This document shows, one piece after another, positions 63,000-64,000 of a stretch of 64,000 bases of DNA. The position numbers and the translations under genes were made by a program. Position 1 is the first letter of the stretch. Each line of letters opens with the position of its first letter. The notes below the pieces were generated by a model. That model saw nothing but the letters and a program-made list of their open reading frames with translations. It was not told where the DNA came from and searched no databases. The stretch is from Bathynomus jamesi (lineage: Eukaryota > Arthropoda > Malacostraca > Isopoda > Cirolanidae): contig JAJOZX010000872.1 in the NCBI GenBank assembly GCA_023014485.1, positions 861,001 to 925,000 of the forward strand, read 5' to 3'.

Positions 63000-64000
63000 A
63001 TAACAGATCATGGGTTAAAAGGCCTAGAATATAGGTAAATTAAAATTAAACAAATATACATGCCTCTTAAAGTTATAATAGGCTAGGTTCTAAAATACTA
63101 CTACAATTTTTATTCATATACAGTATGCCCACAATGTCTTGTCACCCCAGTAAAATACCAGTACTAACCAATTTTCATTGTAATGCACACTGTTGTTGTC
63201 TGGTAGATGGTCTGCCAGGTCTTGGTTTATCTTTCACAATTCCTGTCATGAACAGTTTCTTTTCCAATCATAACATCTGAAGTCCTTTTTGGAGGAGCTA
63301 CATGATTGAATCAATCCTGGAAGTCTGCATGAATATTTTTAATGGTTTTGCCATTACATGGTCACTCATGGACTCAGGTGCTAACCAATATACGTTGTTC
63401 AATTGTATACAGACATACCCTGCATAACACAGATTTGTTCAATGCTGATTTGCCATTAATGCTGATAAAACCTTGACACCATTCCCTGAACAGCAATGCT
63501 TCAGATTTGCTGCTGCACATTTTTGTAGCAAGCATTTATGTTAAAAAAAATTTCTCTGCACTTTATTATTTACTATTTAAATAAATTTTTTAAAAAAATG
63601 CATTTTTTAACATTGAATGGAACAAAGTTAATTTTAAAAATAAGCATGATTTTTCAAAAAATGTAGAACACACATTTTTTCCAAACTTAAAGGGCTTAAT
63701 TTTTAACTAAAAATTAAACAGAGACCAGCTTTTATCTGTTTGGCTTAAAGATTGTAATGAAAAAGAATTCTGCATAGCGAGATGACAATTCATTTGAAAC
63801 TGCTAACGTATGAAGAAACTTTTACTATTGCTAGTCGCTGTCTTGCGGATGGTTTGACAGATTAAAAAAGAACGTAATAATGAGCGCACTTTTTGCTAAA
63901 AATTAAACATATTATATTTGTAACTAAATTATTTGCAGTTGTTTCGCAATTAAAACTACAATAGTTCATTTTTACACAAAAAGACCTTTTAGATTTTTCT
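63000..64000. other. No gene recognised
   Basis: AT-rich sequence. CAGACATACCCTGCATAAC near 63410 resembles a Tigger left end, whose partner would lie outside the window. No coding frame stands out. Confidence 0.45.

Overview
The window is a stretch of animal nuclear DNA, most likely from an arthropod. A decapod crustacean is my guess, but nothing in the sequence proves it. It is AT-rich and intron-bearing, with long (TA)n microsatellites, tRNA-derived SINE-like repeats, and a dense load of hAT, Tc1/mariner/Tigger, piggyBac-like, Sola-like, Penelope-like and I-/CR1-like elements. No rRNA, CRISPR or bacterial operon is present.

I can support one host gene. It is a FUNDC1-like (FUN14 domain) mitophagy receptor on the minus strand, coded in four exons: 62147-61972, 35080-34978, 21356-21261 and 19495-19253. 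Splice phases match exactly and give a 205-residue protein. It carries an FEVL motif where vertebrate FUNDC1 has its LC3-binding YEVL. The gene covers about 43 kb, and nearly all of that is transposon.

Layout. 1-10 kb: transposon relics outside the gene: a BED/hAT relic, two tRNA-like SINE pieces, a mariner, a Tc1-like deletion derivative, a CR1-like LINE, a 2.7-kb DNA transposon I cannot assign, and a foldback repeat. From 2.7 kb on they are separated by (TA)n tracts. 10-19 kb: a hAT relic carrying a younger MITE, a CR1-like relic, an odd four-unit repeat at 15 kb, a second mariner, and sequence with nothing recognisable. 19-35 kb: last exons of the host gene. The intron between 34978 and 21356 is almost filled by a 12.2-kb hAT (22139-34307) that landed in a SINE and later took in a zinc-finger/RNase H-fold transposase-like gene and a 6.3-kb LINE. 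35-62 kb: the first coding intron is almost entirely one 26.2-kb Tigger-ended insertion (35405-61649). Inside it sits an inverted pair of Penelope-like elements. Inside that pair are two I-like LINEs, and inside one LINE is a 4.3-kb Sola-like element with an intact 4-bp target duplication. 62-64 kb: 5' side of the gene, with a piggyBac-like MITE.

The insertion order can be read from target duplications: host intron, then Tigger, then Penelope pair, then LINE, then Sola. All transposon coding regions are broken by frameshifts or stops, although the two near-identical LINE copies and the Sola-like element look fairly young. Coordinates of ORF pieces and short motifs were read by eye. Family names rest on motif recognition, not on database searches.
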